Under the pieces are notes generated by a model. That model had not been told where the DNA came from. It saw only the letters and a program-made list of their open reading frames with translations, and ran no database searches. Positions 8,798-18,367 of a stretch of DNA of 64,000 nt are shown in pieces. Numbering within the stretch: position 1 is the stretch's first letter; every line of letters begins with the position of its first letter. Where the stretch lies: positions 372,001 to 436,000 of the forward strand of contig NZ_CP086727.1 in the NCBI RefSeq assembly GCF_020906275.1, in the 5' to 3' direction. The DNA comes from Parasphingorhabdus litoris DSM 22379 (GTDB lineage: Bacteria > Pseudomonadota > Alphaproteobacteria > Sphingomonadales > Sphingomonadaceae). The translations under genes and the position numbers were made by a program.

Positions 8798-9799
8798 ATG
8801 CCTACCCATCCAAAACCACAGGCCGCCAACGCATTCTCGTTACTGGGTTTGGCCCTCTGGCTCCTGAGTCTATTTGCCGTCGCACCCGCATGGGCAGGCA
8901 CCGTGGTTTTTCCGGGAGAAGGAGCGGTTGGTTTGGAACCGCCTGGGGCCATGACCAAAGCAGACAGCTTTGCCGGGTTTCAAGACAGCGAGGAAGGCGC
9001 ATCGATATTGATCGCTGAATTCCCGCGAGAAGCCTATGCAGAGATTGCCCCGCAATTTAACGCCGAAACGCTGTCGGCGCGCATGGCAGTCACGGGCCCG
9101 GTGCAAAAACTGACCTTAGCGAGTGATGTAGAGGCCTTGTTGGCGACGGGCACGCAGACCCAGCAGGGCATAGCCTATCGCAAATGGGTGATGATCGCAC
9201 AGGGCGCAGAAGTTACCGCGATGATCACCGTGCAGCTTCCCGTGACGAGCGAGGCTTACACGGATGCGCAGATACGCGATACGCTTAACTCCGTTCGGTT
9301 TCAGCCGCGCGGATCGCTGGAGGACGAGATATCCCGGCTACCGTTCACCGTCGCAGAGCGTGCCGATTTCCGAGCGGTGCGGACGCTGGCAGGCAGTGGA
9401 TTGATCCTGACCGATGGCCCCAAGGATGTGGTGACAGACGCGTCGCAGCCGCTGGTTATCATTGCGTCCAGCCTGGGCAGCAATCCCTCCGTCGGCGCGC
9501 TGAGCGAAGATGAGCGCATGCAATTGGCACTCAATGCTATGAAAACGCTAACCTTAAAGGATGTGCAGGTAGAAAGCACTGATGTGGAGCCAGATGGCGA
9601 TGTCCTGATCGCTGGCAAGGGTATTGATCAGGAAGAGCGGGAAATGTCCCTACGCCAAATCATGCGCTTCGGCCCAGCCGGCCATGTCCGTACGGTCTGC
9701 ATGTTCACCGCTGAACAGGATATCGCCGAACGCTGTGATCGGGTCGGGCAGGCGGTGACTTTGAAAGTTCGTGGAGCGGGTATGAAGGCGGAGGAATGA
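8798..9799 (+). CDS. Periplasmic protein with VGLxPPGAM motif, second paralogue with extra domain
   Basis: A 333-residue exported protein of unknown function. The signal peptide covers about residues 1-34 (ends AWAG). Residues about 35-175 match the 7547 gene product, including the VGLEPPGAM segment. The remaining 155 or so residues form a second region with a GLILTDGPKDVV start, a helix ERMQLALNAM and two Cys residues near the end (VRTVCMF, AERCDRV) that may pair. The ATG at 8798 follows AAAGAGGA; an upstream ATG at 8711 would add a hydrophilic stretch in front of the signal peptide. Overlap in content with the first paralogue suggests duplication and extension. Confidence 0.75.
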   Translation: MPTHPKPQAANAFSLLGLALWLLSLFAVAPAWAGTVVFPGEGAVGLEPPGAMTKADSFAGFQDSEEGASILIAEFPREAYAEIAPQFNAETLSARMAVTGPVQKLTLASDVEALLATGTQTQQGIAYRKWVMIAQGAEVTAMITVQLPVTSEAYTDAQIRDTLNSVRFQPRGSLEDEISRLPFTVAERADFRAVRTLAGSGLILTDGPKDVVTDASQPLVIIASSLGSNPSVGALSEDERMQLALNAMKTLTLKDVQVESTDVEPDGDVLIAGKGIDQEEREMSLRQIMRFGPAGHVRTVCMFTAEQDIAERCDRVGQAVTLKVRGAGMKAEE

Positions 9800-9859
9800 T
9801 TGCTGACTGGCCGGACAGGTTCTTATAAGGGGCTTTGGCCAATAACTGTTTGGCCAATA

Positions 9860-10210
9860 TCAAGAAATTTGGTCATTCCTATGTTTGCTTCCGAGCAGCC
9901 TCTTTAGATCAAATTCGCGATTTGCAGAGACGATAAGCGAAGTGATGAGAAGAGTTGCAGCTATAATCATCGTGAACGTAAACCCTGGGATATTGGTATA
10001 TTTCAGGAAAAAGGCCAGATTTGCGACAGCTGCTGATACAAATAGCAAGACAAATGATCGATTGGAATTAAGGAATGGGAGCATGATTGCGACGATGATG
10101 AAGACGCTTAACGCCTCATAATAATATCCCAGCGCAGCGGGAAAGAGCAACATCGGAAATAGCGCTACATAATAGAATTTAGATGGCTTGGAATTGGACT
10201 TTTGGACCAT
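9860..10210 (-). CDS. Small multi-pass membrane protein (116 aa)
   Basis: No family recognised. About four hydrophobic segments (near 14-28, 32-46, 51-67, 74-92) are followed by a basic C-terminal tail (REFDLKRLLGSKH), which by the positive-inside rule is cytoplasmic. ATG at 10210 has AGGTG eight bases upstream; the longer reading starts at a TTG. AT-richer than its neighbours by eye, which could mean recent acquisition or just its composition. It stands alone, convergent with the gene at 8798. Confidence 0.6.
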   Translation of the reverse strand: MVQKSNSKPSKFYYVALFPMLLFPAALGYYYEALSVFIIVAIMLPFLNSNRSFVLLFVSAAVANLAFFLKYTNIPGFTFTMIIAATLLITSLIVSANREFDLKRLLGSKHRNDQIS

Positions 10211-10428
10211 GGGTTGCACCTACAAGCAAACCGGTTGAAACTAAGATGACCGGACGGTTTGATTATTTCGAATATATAGCACCGGCTGCGATCCGTAAAC
10301 TGGAGGCATTTGCCAGTTGCGGTCGGAAACTATGTGTTCGTCGGCATAGTTTCGCACCCGAAAGGCACGCGACTGTAACATAGAGCATCATGGCCCTTAT
10401 AGATGTCGATAACGGGGAAGAGCCGGTG

Positions 10429-11343
10429 TTATATCGCCTGCGCACCATCTGGCAGAGCGGCTTCAAATTCGCTTTCGGCAAGATCAATCAAATGCCGATC
10501 ATCTTCGTTCCACGGATGAAAACCGGGCAGAAAGAATTTGATCCAAGGCACGATGATTTTGCGCGCAACACCGGGTTTGAAGAGGAGAAAGCGTATCAGC
10601 CGCATCTTTGTCCGAAACCCGCTAATGCCATCCTGAGCCAGCAGGTCTAGCGTATCGTTATAGCGATTGGTCCAGAAATTCCGCGTGATGATCAGCATCA
10701 TCAGCGCCTTCACTTTCCAGCGCTGCCACCGTGACCAGTCTTTGGTCGCATAGAGCCAGGTGTCATAGGCGACGCCCTTATGCTCAATTTCTTCGAGCGC
10801 GTGCCAGCGCCACAGATCGGCGGTTTCCTTGTCGGCATTGGCGAAATGCTGAGGGTTGGCAATAAATTGCTGCGCCATGATTGCTGTGAAATGTTCGAGA
10901 ATCATCGTCGCAGCAAGATTGGCAATGGCAGGCCGTCCCTTGGTCAATTCAAGCGACTCGGTAATCCGTTTCTCGATCCGGCTGGTGTCATAGCCCGATT
11001 CCTCAACCCGGCGGTTTAACGCAACATGTTCGCGGGTATGAATGATTTCCTGCTTTACAAAGGCGCGAATTTCTTTTTGCAATTTTTCGGGGGTCACATC
11101 GCGAAAGGATTTCACGCTCTCTATGAAAAAGGCCTCGCCGCGCGGAAAAGTGAGGGACAGAGCGTTGTAAAAGGCGGTAGCAACAGGATCGTCATTCAAC
11201 CACCAGCGGCCCGGTTGATGCTCTGGATCTCGGCCAAAGCGGCGATCGCGCGGTGTGATCTGGTGATCTTTCGGGGTCGGCGTATCAATTGTTGCCGGTC
11301 GGGCTTGCACGCTGCCCGGCTTCTTCATAAGGGGCATGTTCAT
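10429..11343 (-). CDS. PF10118 metal-dependent hydrolase family protein, first copy
   Basis: A 304-residue protein of the family annotated as predicted metal-dependent hydrolases. Conserved acid/histidine pairs spread along a helical protein suggest a di-metal site: EIIHTREH near 96-103, ILEHFTA, WHALEEIEHKGVAYD, and the C-terminal FHPWNEDD. It is about 60 percent alike by eye to the second copy at 18426. It is divergent from a TetR-family gene 65 bases away, the usual layout for a repressor controlling its neighbour. The biochemical activity of the family is not firmly known. Confidence 0.88.
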   Translation of the reverse strand: MNMPLMKKPGSVQARPATIDTPTPKDHQITPRDRRFGRDPEHQPGRWWLNDDPVATAFYNALSLTFPRGEAFFIESVKSFRDVTPEKLQKEIRAFVKQEIIHTREHVALNRRVEESGYDTSRIEKRITESLELTKGRPAIANLAATMILEHFTAIMAQQFIANPQHFANADKETADLWRWHALEEIEHKGVAYDTWLYATKDWSRWQRWKVKALMMLIITRNFWTNRYNDTLDLLAQDGISGFRTKMRLIRFLLFKPGVARKIIVPWIKFFLPGFHPWNEDDRHLIDLAESEFEAALPDGAQAI

Positions 11344-11408
11344 AAGAGTTCGCTTTTACACAAAAAATTGTTTACCTTGCCGAGTAGATATTAGGGTTAC
11401 TTACATAG

Positions 11409-12005
11409 ATGTCAATAGCTAAACGACGCCTCTCTCCTGAAGAAAGCCGCGGTATGGCTTTAGCCGCCGCACTCGATCTGTTGATCGAAGCCGGACCTCA
11501 GGCGGTCACGCTGAAAGCCGTCGCGGCCCGGATTGGCCGGACACATGCCAATCTTCTCCATCATTTCGGATCTGCATCAGGGCTGCAAAAGTCTCTGGCA
11601 CAATATCTGACAGACCGGGTTTGCGGGTCGATTGCCGAGGCGGTGCTGAAGTCTCGTACCGGTGAGGGATCCGTGCGCGATATTGTCGATCTGACCTTTG
11701 ACGCCTTTGACAAGCAGGGCGCCGGTGCTTTGTCTTCGTGGATGTTGCTCACCGGTAATGAAGATGCACTCGATCCGATAGTCGACGCGATTCATGCGCT
11801 GGTTGATGAGCTTGGCGAGGGTGGTCACGAAGATCGCGAAATGCATCAGGACACATTGACGCTGGTGCTGATGGCTTTGGGTGATGCCTTGATCGGGGAG
11901 CGGCTTGCAGATTCGCTGGAGCTGCCGCGCAACAGCGCACGCGATCTGGCCGAGATCCAATTGCAACAGGCGCTGGACCGCTGGAAAGCAGAACACGGCG
12001 CTTAA
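11409..12005 (+). CDS. TetR/AcrR family transcriptional regulator
   Basis: A 198-residue repressor. The N-terminal helix-turn-helix spans about residues 15-60 (ALDLLIEAGPQAVTLKAVAARIGRTHANLLHHF), where the second and third helices are typical of TetR; the rest is a helical ligand/dimer domain without clear family markers. It is divergent from the first PF10118 hydrolase gene, with 65 bases between the starts, so it probably represses that gene and itself. I could not pick a convincing operator palindrome in that interval. Confidence 0.9.
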   Translation: MSIAKRRLSPEESRGMALAAALDLLIEAGPQAVTLKAVAARIGRTHANLLHHFGSASGLQKSLAQYLTDRVCGSIAEAVLKSRTGEGSVRDIVDLTFDAFDKQGAGALSSWMLLTGNEDALDPIVDAIHALVDELGEGGHEDREMHQDTLTLVLMALGDALIGERLADSLELPRNSARDLAEIQLQQALDRWKAEHGA

Positions 12006-12070
12006 GGAAGCGCAAATCCAACCATTTTGCTCGATAAAATGGACCAAGTTACGCGATATTTTACGATAGT

Positions 12071-12080
12071 TTACATGTAA
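12071..12080. promoter_or_regulatory. Palindrome TTACATGTAA ahead of the sigma-54 activator gene
   Basis: Perfect 10-bp palindrome about 53 bases before the start at 12134. It could be an operator for autoregulation or for another dimeric regulator; a match of this length can also arise by chance. Confidence 0.25.
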
Positions 12081-12133
12081 GAGCCCCATAGCTCTCGCAA
12101 GAGAAGCCCAGTTTGAAACGACAGGGAAAGGCT

Positions 12134-13261
12134 ATGGAACATAACCCCCATTCCATCGGCAATGCACGAATGCTGCATCCTGATGATCCCGCTCTTCACC
12201 TGATCGGCGATAGTGCAGCGATTGAAGAGGTGCGCAGCCTGATCCGTCATGCAGCGGCGACGACCATACCGGTCATGATTACCGGGCCTTCCGGTTGCGG
12301 CAAGGAAGTGGTCGCCAAGGCCCTCCACCGATGCTCTGCGCGGTCGGCGGAAAAATTTGTCGGTGTCAATTGCGGAGCCATTCCCCGTGATCTTTTGGAA
12401 TCGGAGCTTTTTGGCCATGAAAAAGGCAGCTTCACCGGCGCCATAGCGCAGCGCAAGGGGCAGTTTGAGGATGCCAGCAAGGGCACGTTGTTTCTTGATG
12501 AAATCGGCGACATGCCCTTTGACATGCAGGTCAAACTGCTGCGGGTGCTAGAGGAAAAACAGATTGAACGGATTGGCGGAACGCAATCCATTGCCATTGA
12601 TACGCGGATCATATCGGCCACCCATCAAAATCTGGAGGAAGCCATTGCCACCAAGCGTTTCCGTGAAGATCTGTTCTACCGGCTTTCGGTTTTCCCGATC
12701 GATATTCCCGCACTGAAGGATCGCCGCGAAGATATCGCGCCGCTAATCCGTCATTTCATCAAACAAATTGGCGGTGAGGAAATCTGTTTTTCGGCCGAAG
12801 CAATGGATGCTTTGGAAAACTACGCCTGGCCGGGCAATGCCAGAGAGCTGCGCAATATTGTTGAACGGGCTGTGGTTCTTTTCCCCGGCGTAATGATATC
12901 TGAAAGTCAGCTCTCGTCGCTCTTCCGTCGCCGTGCATCCAATGCTCCGACACATCATCGCCACGCACTGCCATCAAGCTATGCCGGCGGCGGCGAGGTG
13001 CGGCCATTTCGCACGACGACTGATGAAAACAGCTATGATCGCGGCACGCTAGGGGACGGCTTTGATCTTAAAAAGCATCTGATGCAGGAAGAACGAAAAT
13101 ATCTGTTGTCCGCCCTCAGAATGGCAGAGGGCGTGGTTGCGGAAGCCGCCCATCTGGTCAGCCTGCGCCGGACGACCTTTGTCGAAAAGATGCGCCGCCA
13201 TAAAATTGTGCGCAAAATGGCGCTGACCGATCACCGATCAGAGCTAGTGCGTCGCGAATAG
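12134..13261 (+). CDS. Sigma-54-dependent activator without receiver domain (FleQ/FlbD-like)
   Basis: Bacterial enhancer-binding protein of 375 residues. The AAA+ domain (about 20-245) has Walker A GPSGCGKE, the sigma-54 contact loop as GSFTGA instead of the common GAFTGA, Walker [12 protein letters not shown], and the arginine-finger region FREDLFYRL. After a linker of about 60 residues the C-terminal Fis-type helix-turn-helix reads [16 protein letters not shown], like FleQ/FlrA. There is no receiver or other sensory domain before the AAA+ part. ATG at 12134 follows GGGAAAGG; a longer reading begins with TTG. No flagellar gene or sigma-54 promoter was seen in the window. Its end overlaps the convergent VOC gene by 18 bases. 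Confidence 0.9.
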   Translation: MEHNPHSIGNARMLHPDDPALHLIGDSAAIEEVRSLIRHAAATTIPVMITGPSGCGKEVVAKALHRCSARSAEKFVGVNCGAIPRDLLESELFGHEKGSFTGAIAQRKGQFEDASKGTLFLDEIGDMPFDMQVKLLRVLEEKQIERIGGTQSIAIDTRIISATHQNLEEAIATKRFREDLFYRLSVFPIDIPALKDRREDIAPLIRHFIKQIGGEEICFSAEAMDALENYAWPGNARELRNIVERAVVLFPGVMISESQLSSLFRRRASNAPTHHRHALPSSYAGGGEVRPFRTTTDENSYDRGTLGDGFDLKKHLMQEERKYLLSALRMAEGVVAEAAHLVSLRRTTFVEKMRRHKIVRKMALTDHRSELVRRE

Positions 13262-13672
13262 CTGATCATCATTGGCAAAAGCTTTGAACTCCAATGCATT
13301 GCCGCTGGGGTCGAGAAAGAACATGGTCGCCTGTTCCCCGACTTCGCCGCGAAAACGAACCGTGGGCGCAATGACAAATTCGGTCCCATGTTGTTGCAGC
13401 CTTTCTGCCAATGCATCCCATTGATCTGGTGTCAGGACGACGCCAAAATGCGGCACGGGAACATTCTCGCCATCCACGGGATTGGTCCTTTTGTGCCGCT
13501 TTGCATCGGGATCGAGATGGGTAACAATCTGATGGCCATAAAGATTGAAATCGATCCAGCAGTCGCTGCTTCTGCCCTCTGCACAACCCAGCACTTCGCC
13601 GTAAAATTGCCTTGCAGCAGGTAAGTCGTCGACCGGAAAGGCGAGATGAAATGGTCGATGTTCAGTGTTCAA
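13244..13672 (-). CDS. VOC family protein (glyoxalase/dioxygenase fold)
   Basis: A 142-residue single-module member of the vicinal-oxygen-chelate superfamily. The pattern is [22 protein letters not shown] at the start, [18 protein letters not shown] in the middle and [15 protein letters not shown] near the end; the metal ligands would be His in FHLAF, His of VPHFGVV and Glu of ALEFKAF. The start is a TTG at 13672 overlapping the last 11 bases of the upstream exported-protein gene, with AAAGGG ahead of it, so the two are translationally coupled. The substrate is unknown. Confidence 0.85.
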   Translation of the reverse strand: MNTEHRPFHLAFPVDDLPAARQFYGEVLGCAEGRSSDCWIDFNLYGHQIVTHLDPDAKRHKRTNPVDGENVPVPHFGVVLTPDQWDALAERLQQHGTEFVIAPTVRFRGEVGEQATMFFLDPSGNALEFKAFANDDQLFATH

Positions 13673-14354
13673 AATTCTGCCCTTTCTTTTCGGGTGCGGC
13701 CAGCGCGAAGCAATGATCAATATCCATTTTAGATGTCTCGCGCGGGTCCTGTTCTGATGCCTGTATTTCTTCGCGCACCTGGGTCAGAATGATGTCGCTT
13801 TCGGAGCCACTCTTGCCTTCACCGCGCATTTTTTCGCGGGCGCGGCTGTCGAGGACAAAGGCGAGGGTCTTCAGATCCTGCGCTTTCTTCGATAATTTTT
13901 CCCGGGCGTAAACGGTCTCATAAGCCAGTTGCAGCATCGCAGCACATTGATTGAGAGACGGCTTCGGTTTGGGAGCAACTTCACTGTCCAGCAACGGCAG
14001 GCATTTCGCCATTTCTGCTTCAACAACCTGGTCGGGTTCAGCGACATTTTGAACTTTCGCCTGCTGGTCGGCAACCGCTGCCAAAATCGCATCGCGCACC
14101 TGTTCACGCGACTGTCCTGTTTCCATCATGACGCGCTCGCCAATTTGGCCGGCATAGAGCCGTCCGCGTTCGGCAAGCAACGGATAAGCCAGCGCGCTTT
14201 CGATCCCGCGCTCCTGTTCCGAAGCGACAATGGCAAAGGCCGCCACGCAAGACAGGTCTCTTTTGTGGACTTCGGTTAACGCCGTAACGGCCGGTTCATT
14301 TTGGGCCGGGGTGGGCTGTGCCAGCGCTAGCAATATCAACATTATTTTTTCCAT
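13662..14354 (-). CDS. Exported Cys-containing protein of unknown function
   Basis: A 230-residue protein with a short signal peptide ([14 protein letters not shown], about residues 5-18). Four Cys residues occur, in [22 protein letters not shown] and DHCFALA, spaced as if for two disulfides. It is otherwise helical and charged, and no family was recognised. The ATG at 14354 was chosen over earlier in-frame starts because it places the hydrophobic stretch at the N-terminus. The downstream VOC gene starts inside its 3-prime end. Confidence 0.7.
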   Translation of the reverse strand: MEKIMLILLALAQPTPAQNEPAVTALTEVHKRDLSCVAAFAIVASEQERGIESALAYPLLAERGRLYAGQIGERVMMETGQSREQVRDAILAAVADQQAKVQNVAEPDQVVEAEMAKCLPLLDSEVAPKPKPSLNQCAAMLQLAYETVYAREKLSKKAQDLKTLAFVLDSRAREKMRGEGKSGSESDIILTQVREEIQASEQDPRETSKMDIDHCFALAAPEKKGQNFEH

Positions 14355-14641
14355 GCCGGCCTTATAGCGGGGCATCGGTGTTTGCAGCAAACAACAATTG
14401 CTGGATAGTGCTTTCCTACAGCATCGACAAAATGATATTCGAGCGGCGGCGATATGTTACGGAACACGGTCTGCTGAACTGCGCAAATGTCCGAAATTGA
14501 TAAACTGAGCTGCGTTTTTGGGTCGATTCTGTGTCGAACCTGTATAATCTGGTTCAGATAGGGTGTTGTTAACATGAACGAGCGAAGGGCGCCTGGCAAT
14601 TAATGTTTGAACCTGCGCCCTGAAAACGGCAAAAGCCGCCG

Positions 14642-16231
14642 GTGCCTATTCTGACCAACTTATTTCACAAATATCCGTTCTGGCTGTCTCTTTTTGCGGG
14701 CGCGCTATCCGCAACCGGATTCGCGCCCTTGGGCCTATGGCCGCTCAGCTTGCTGGCACTCGCCTTATGGATCGCGATTGTAGATAGCCTCGAAAGCCGG
14801 AAGGCAGCTTTCTATTCAGGCTGGCTATTTGGTCTGGGGCATTTTGTTGTCGGGCTCAATTGGATTGCCAAGGCCTTTACCTTTCAGGCGGCAATGCCCG
14901 AATGGCTTGGCTATATTGCAGTGGTTCTGCTGTCCCTCTATTTGGCCGTTTATCCGGCATTGACAGCATTGGGCGCCTGGCTTTTGGGCAAGGGCAGGCC
15001 GGTTGCCTTCATTCTGGCTTTTGCCGGTTTCTGGATCATCACCGAATGGTTGCGCAGCTGGGTTTTTAGCGGGTTTATCTGGAACCCGCTGGGCGTGATC
15101 GCGGTTGATGCCAGACATGCTTTGAGCGCCCGTTCCATTGGTACTTATGGTTTATCCGGTGTGGTCATTGCGGTTGCAGGATTGGTGGGTTCTGCGATTG
15201 GCGGGATCATAACCCTGCAATGGCGGATAATTGTCCGGCGCGCCTTTGATCTCGCGATTATTGCCATTGGCGCTGGAACCTTGGCCTGGATCGGCAGCGG
15301 TGATGACCTTCCCAATGAAGGAGAACAGCCTGACATCACGGTCGTTCAACCCAATATTGGACAGCAGGATAAATGGCAGGCCGGTTATGAAGAGCAGAAT
15401 CTTGCCAAATTGGCAGGACTGACTGTCCGCCCGGAAGAGGAACCTCGAATATTATTCTGGCCCGAGGCGGCCATTCCCGATTATCTCGAAACCGGTTACC
15501 CGCGCCGTTATTATTACGGGCGTCCTCCGGAAATGGTAAGAGCGCAGCTAACCGGCCTGATGAAGCCCGGCGATATTCTGGTACTCGGTGCGCTGAAGCT
15601 CGAATTTGGTGATACTGGTGCGCCGGATGAAAGGCGAGCCATTGGTGCCCGGAACAGTGTTTTTGCGATGGACGCTGATCAAAATTTGCTTGGCCGCTAT
15701 GACAAGAGTCATCTGGTTCCCTATGGCGAATATCTTCCGATGCGGCCGTTGCTCTCGGCCATTGGCCTGTCGCGTCTCGCACCAGGCGATTTTGATTTCT
15801 GGCCGGGGCCGGGACCGCAATCCTTGGAGGTGGGCCCATTTGGCAAAGCCGGTTTGCAAGTCTGCTACGAAATTATCTTCTCTGGCCAGGTGGTCGACCA
15901 GACCAATCGCCCCGACTTTATCTTCAACCCTTCCAATGACGCCTGGTTTGGTGCGTGGGGGCCGCCGCAACATCTCGCACAAGCGCAGCTGCGGGCAATC
16001 GAAGAAGGTCTGCCGATCATTCGCTCAACGCCAACCGGCATATCAGCGGTGATCACAAGTAAGGGCAAGATAGTAGAGCATATTCCAATGGGTCAGGCGG
16101 GAAGAATTGATACAAAACTTCCCTCCCCGGAAAATCCCACATTGTTCGCGCGCCATGGAAATATATTGCCGCTGGGCCTTGCACTCATTTTGCTGATCTG
16201 TGCCATTGCCATCCGGCTTCGTGCCCGCTAA
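14642..16231 (+). CDS. lnt: Apolipoprotein N-acyltransferase
   Basis: Transfers the third acyl chain to the N-terminal Cys of lipoproteins in the inner membrane. The 529-residue protein has six or so membrane segments in the first 220 residues and at the extreme C-terminus, and a periplasmic nitrilase-like domain (about 225-495). The catalytic triad is visible as Glu275 (FWPEAAIPD), Lys355 (YDKSHLVPYGEY) and Cys408 (VCYEIIFSG). Start is GTG at 14642. It heads a same-strand run lnt-metK-trmB. Length is normal for the family. Confidence 0.95.
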   Translation: MPILTNLFHKYPFWLSLFAGALSATGFAPLGLWPLSLLALALWIAIVDSLESRKAAFYSGWLFGLGHFVVGLNWIAKAFTFQAAMPEWLGYIAVVLLSLYLAVYPALTALGAWLLGKGRPVAFILAFAGFWIITEWLRSWVFSGFIWNPLGVIAVDARHALSARSIGTYGLSGVVIAVAGLVGSAIGGIITLQWRIIVRRAFDLAIIAIGAGTLAWIGSGDDLPNEGEQPDITVVQPNIGQQDKWQAGYEEQNLAKLAGLTVRPEEEPRILFWPEAAIPDYLETGYPRRYYYGRPPEMVRAQLTGLMKPGDILVLGALKLEFGDTGAPDERRAIGARNSVFAMDADQNLLGRYDKSHLVPYGEYLPMRPLLSAIGLSRLAPGDFDFWPGPGPQSLEVGPFGKAGLQVCYEIIFSGQVVDQTNRPDFIFNPSNDAWFGAWGPPQHLAQAQLRAIEEGLPIIRSTPTGISAVITSKGKIVEHIPMGQAGRIDTKLPSPENPTLFARHGNILPLGLALILLICAIAIRLRAR

Positions 16232-16238
16232 GAGGCGC

Positions 16239-16258
16239 ATATAAACCTTTCTTTATAT
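16239..16258 (+). other. AT-rich hairpin between lnt and metK
   Basis: Inverted repeat ATATAAA (16239-16245) and TTTATAT (16252-16258) with a six-base loop, just after the lnt stop and 43 bases before metK. It is A/T only, so a weak stem; it might be a partial attenuator or RNA-processing site. It does not match a SAM riboswitch pattern that I know. Confidence 0.25.
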
Positions 16259-16301
16259 CAAAGATAACGCACCCCCAGGCGACCAAATAGTAGGAAACAC
16301 C

Positions 16302-17513
16302 ATGCGCTCAGAATTTATCTTCACATCCGAATCTGTATCCGAAGGACATCCTGATAAAGTTTCAGACCAGATTTCCGACGCGATTGTAGATTTGTTTCTG
16401 TCCAAAGACCCAGAAGCACGCGTGGCTTGTGAAACCCTCACGACGACGGACCGGGTCATTCTGGCCGGCGAAGTACGCGGCAAAGGCATGATCGATACCG
16501 ATGGCAATTGGGCCCCCGGGGCGCAGGAAGAAATCCAGACGGTTGTTCGCGATACGGTCAAGAAAATTGGTTATGAGCAAGAAGGTTTTCACTGGCAGAA
16601 CCTGACCTTTGAAAATCACCTTCACCCGCAGTCCGCGCATATCGCGCAGGGTGTCGATGAAAGCGGCAACAAGGATGAAGGTGCCGGTGACCAGGGCATC
16701 ATGTTCGGCTATGCCAGCGATGAAACACCGGATCTTATGCCGGCAACGCTGCAATATTCCCACCAGATTTTGAAACAGATGGCAGCCGATCGTCACAGCG
16801 GAAAAGCACCGTTTCTGGAGCCCGACAGCAAGAGCCAGGTAACACTGCGCTACGTTAATGAAGTGCCGGTGGAAGCGACCGCACTAGTCGTTTCGACACA
16901 ACATGCGCCTGGCTATTACAAGGACAGTGACAATCCAGCGCTTTATGAAGAGCTGCGCGAATATGTCATGGGTGTGTTTCATTCGGTGCTGCCAGATGGT
17001 TTTATCACCGACAATACCGTCATTCACGTAAACCCTACCGGACGCTTTGAAATTGGCGGCCCGGATGGTGACGCAGGCCTCACAGGGCGTAAGATCATTG
17101 TGGATACTTATGGCGGTGCAAGCCCGCATGGCGGCGGTGCATTCTCTGGCAAAGACCCGACCAAAGTCGACCGGTCTGCTGCCTATATCACACGCTATCT
17201 GGCGAAGAATGTTGTCGCTGCCGGTCTGGCCAAGCGCTGTGCGATTCAGCTGTCTTACGCGATCGGTGTGGCAGAGCCGCTTTCGATCAACGTCGACCTA
17301 CACGGCACCGGAACGGTGAGCGAAGAAAAGCTTGAGGAAATCCTGCCAAAACTGGTCCGCTTGACGCCCAAAGGCATCCGGACGCATCTCGGTCTCAACA
17401 AGCCAATCTATAGTCCGACGGCTGCTTATGGACATTTCGGACGCAAGCCCAATGGTGATCTGTTCACATGGGAAAAGACCGACCTGGTGGATGCTCTAAA
17501 AGCGGCTTTGTAA
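16302..17513 (+). CDS. metK: S-adenosylmethionine synthase
   Basis: Makes S-adenosylmethionine from methionine and ATP. The 403-residue protein shows the family signatures: [20 protein letters not shown] near the start, [12 protein letters not shown] in the ATP/P-loop region, and [19 protein letters not shown] late, with the lysines and aspartates that bind the triphosphate chain and magnesium. Full length with no defects. It is in line with lnt and trmB; its product is the methyl donor of the next gene's enzyme. TAGGAAACACC precedes the ATG as ribosome site. Confidence 0.98.
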   Translation: MRSEFIFTSESVSEGHPDKVSDQISDAIVDLFLSKDPEARVACETLTTTDRVILAGEVRGKGMIDTDGNWAPGAQEEIQTVVRDTVKKIGYEQEGFHWQNLTFENHLHPQSAHIAQGVDESGNKDEGAGDQGIMFGYASDETPDLMPATLQYSHQILKQMAADRHSGKAPFLEPDSKSQVTLRYVNEVPVEATALVVSTQHAPGYYKDSDNPALYEELREYVMGVFHSVLPDGFITDNTVIHVNPTGRFEIGGPDGDAGLTGRKIIVDTYGGASPHGGGAFSGKDPTKVDRSAAYITRYLAKNVVAAGLAKRCAIQLSYAIGVAEPLSINVDLHGTGTVSEEKLEEILPKLVRLTPKGIRTHLGLNKPIYSPTAAYGHFGRKPNGDLFTWEKTDLVDALKAAL

Positions 17514-17541
17514 TTTTCGTCAGGGCTGCTAACCGCGCCGC

Positions 17542-18237
17542 ATGACGAGCAAACAGAATCAAGACCCGACCACTATCCGCCAGCTTTATGGCCGCAGGCA
17601 AGGCCATGCCCTGCGCGAAGGACAGGTGGAACTGGTCGAGAAACTGTTGCCGCAGATCAGCGTGCCGACAGAGGGACCGGTATCTTCTGCATCGCTATTT
17701 GGCGACAATCGGCCACTGCATTTTGAAATTGGCTTTGGCGCGGGCGAGCATATGGCGGCGCGGGCGGACATGTTGCCCGATCACGGCTTCATTGGCTGTG
17801 AGCCCTATTTGAACGGGGTGGTCGGAGCATTACAGCATATCCGTGAAGGGGTCCTGCCCAATATTCGCTTGCATATGGGCAATGCGCTGGACGTGCTGGA
17901 ACGCATACCCGATGGGACCTTGAGCTTTGTCTATTTGCTGCACCCCGACCCTTGGCCCAAGGCGCGTCACGCAAAACGGCGGTTTATGAACCACGGTCCG
18001 GTTGACATGATTGCGGCCAAACTAAAGCCCGGTGGTGAATTCCGGTTCGGCACCGATCATCCGGTCTATCTGGAATGGGCGATGATGATCATGAATCAAC
18101 GCAATGAGTTTAACTGGCTTTGCGATAGCCCAAAAAACTGGATGATCCGTCCGGGAGGCTGGCCGGAAACACGTTATGAGGCCAAAGCCCGCCGACAAGG
18201 GCATGAAGTCTGGTATTTCCGCTACCAACGCAGATGA
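17542..18237 (+). CDS. trmB: tRNA (guanine-N7-)-methyltransferase
   Basis: Methylates G46 of tRNAs with SAM. The 231-residue protein has the SAM-binding motif LHFEIGFGAGEHMAARA, FIGCEPYLNGVV, then the catalytic-region motif LLHPDPWPKARHAKRRF and the late FGTDHPVYLEWAM and TRYEAKARRQGHEVW blocks. All match TrmB. Start 28 bases after metK, so it is the third gene of the lnt-metK-trmB run. Confidence 0.96.
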   Translation: MTSKQNQDPTTIRQLYGRRQGHALREGQVELVEKLLPQISVPTEGPVSSASLFGDNRPLHFEIGFGAGEHMAARADMLPDHGFIGCEPYLNGVVGALQHIREGVLPNIRLHMGNALDVLERIPDGTLSFVYLLHPDPWPKARHAKRRFMNHGPVDMIAAKLKPGGEFRFGTDHPVYLEWAMMIMNQRNEFNWLCDSPKNWMIRPGGWPETRYEAKARRQGHEVWYFRYQRR

Positions 18238-18355
18238 GTGTGTAGCGCGGTTTCCCGTTAACGTCGTTTTACTGCAATCTATATTTGAATTGCTTTGTAA
18301 ACAGCGAGTTAACCCCGAATTTATTCGCCGCCGTAGGCATTTTGTTAACCCTCCC

Positions 18356-18367
18356 AATCTATAGATT
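18356..18367. promoter_or_regulatory. Palindrome AATCTATAGATT flanked by TTAACC repeats
   Basis: Perfect 12-bp palindrome 58 bases before the second PF10118 gene. GTTAACC lies just before it and TTAACC just after it, and further GTTAAC copies occur at about 18257 and 18308. The arrangement looks like a regulatory region; GTTAAC/TTAACC half-sites also resemble CtrA boxes, but the 7-base spacing of a full CtrA site was not found. Confidence 0.35.

Noticed and set aside
10183..10383. Short plus-strand frame between the small membrane protein and the PF10118 hydrolase
   Set aside because: Overlaps the better-supported minus-strand gene start and has no ribosome site or family pattern.
16232..16301. 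Possible SAM riboswitch before metK
   Set aside because: The interval is only 70 bases, holds one weak AT-only hairpin, and shows no conserved SAM-riboswitch core that I can recognise.
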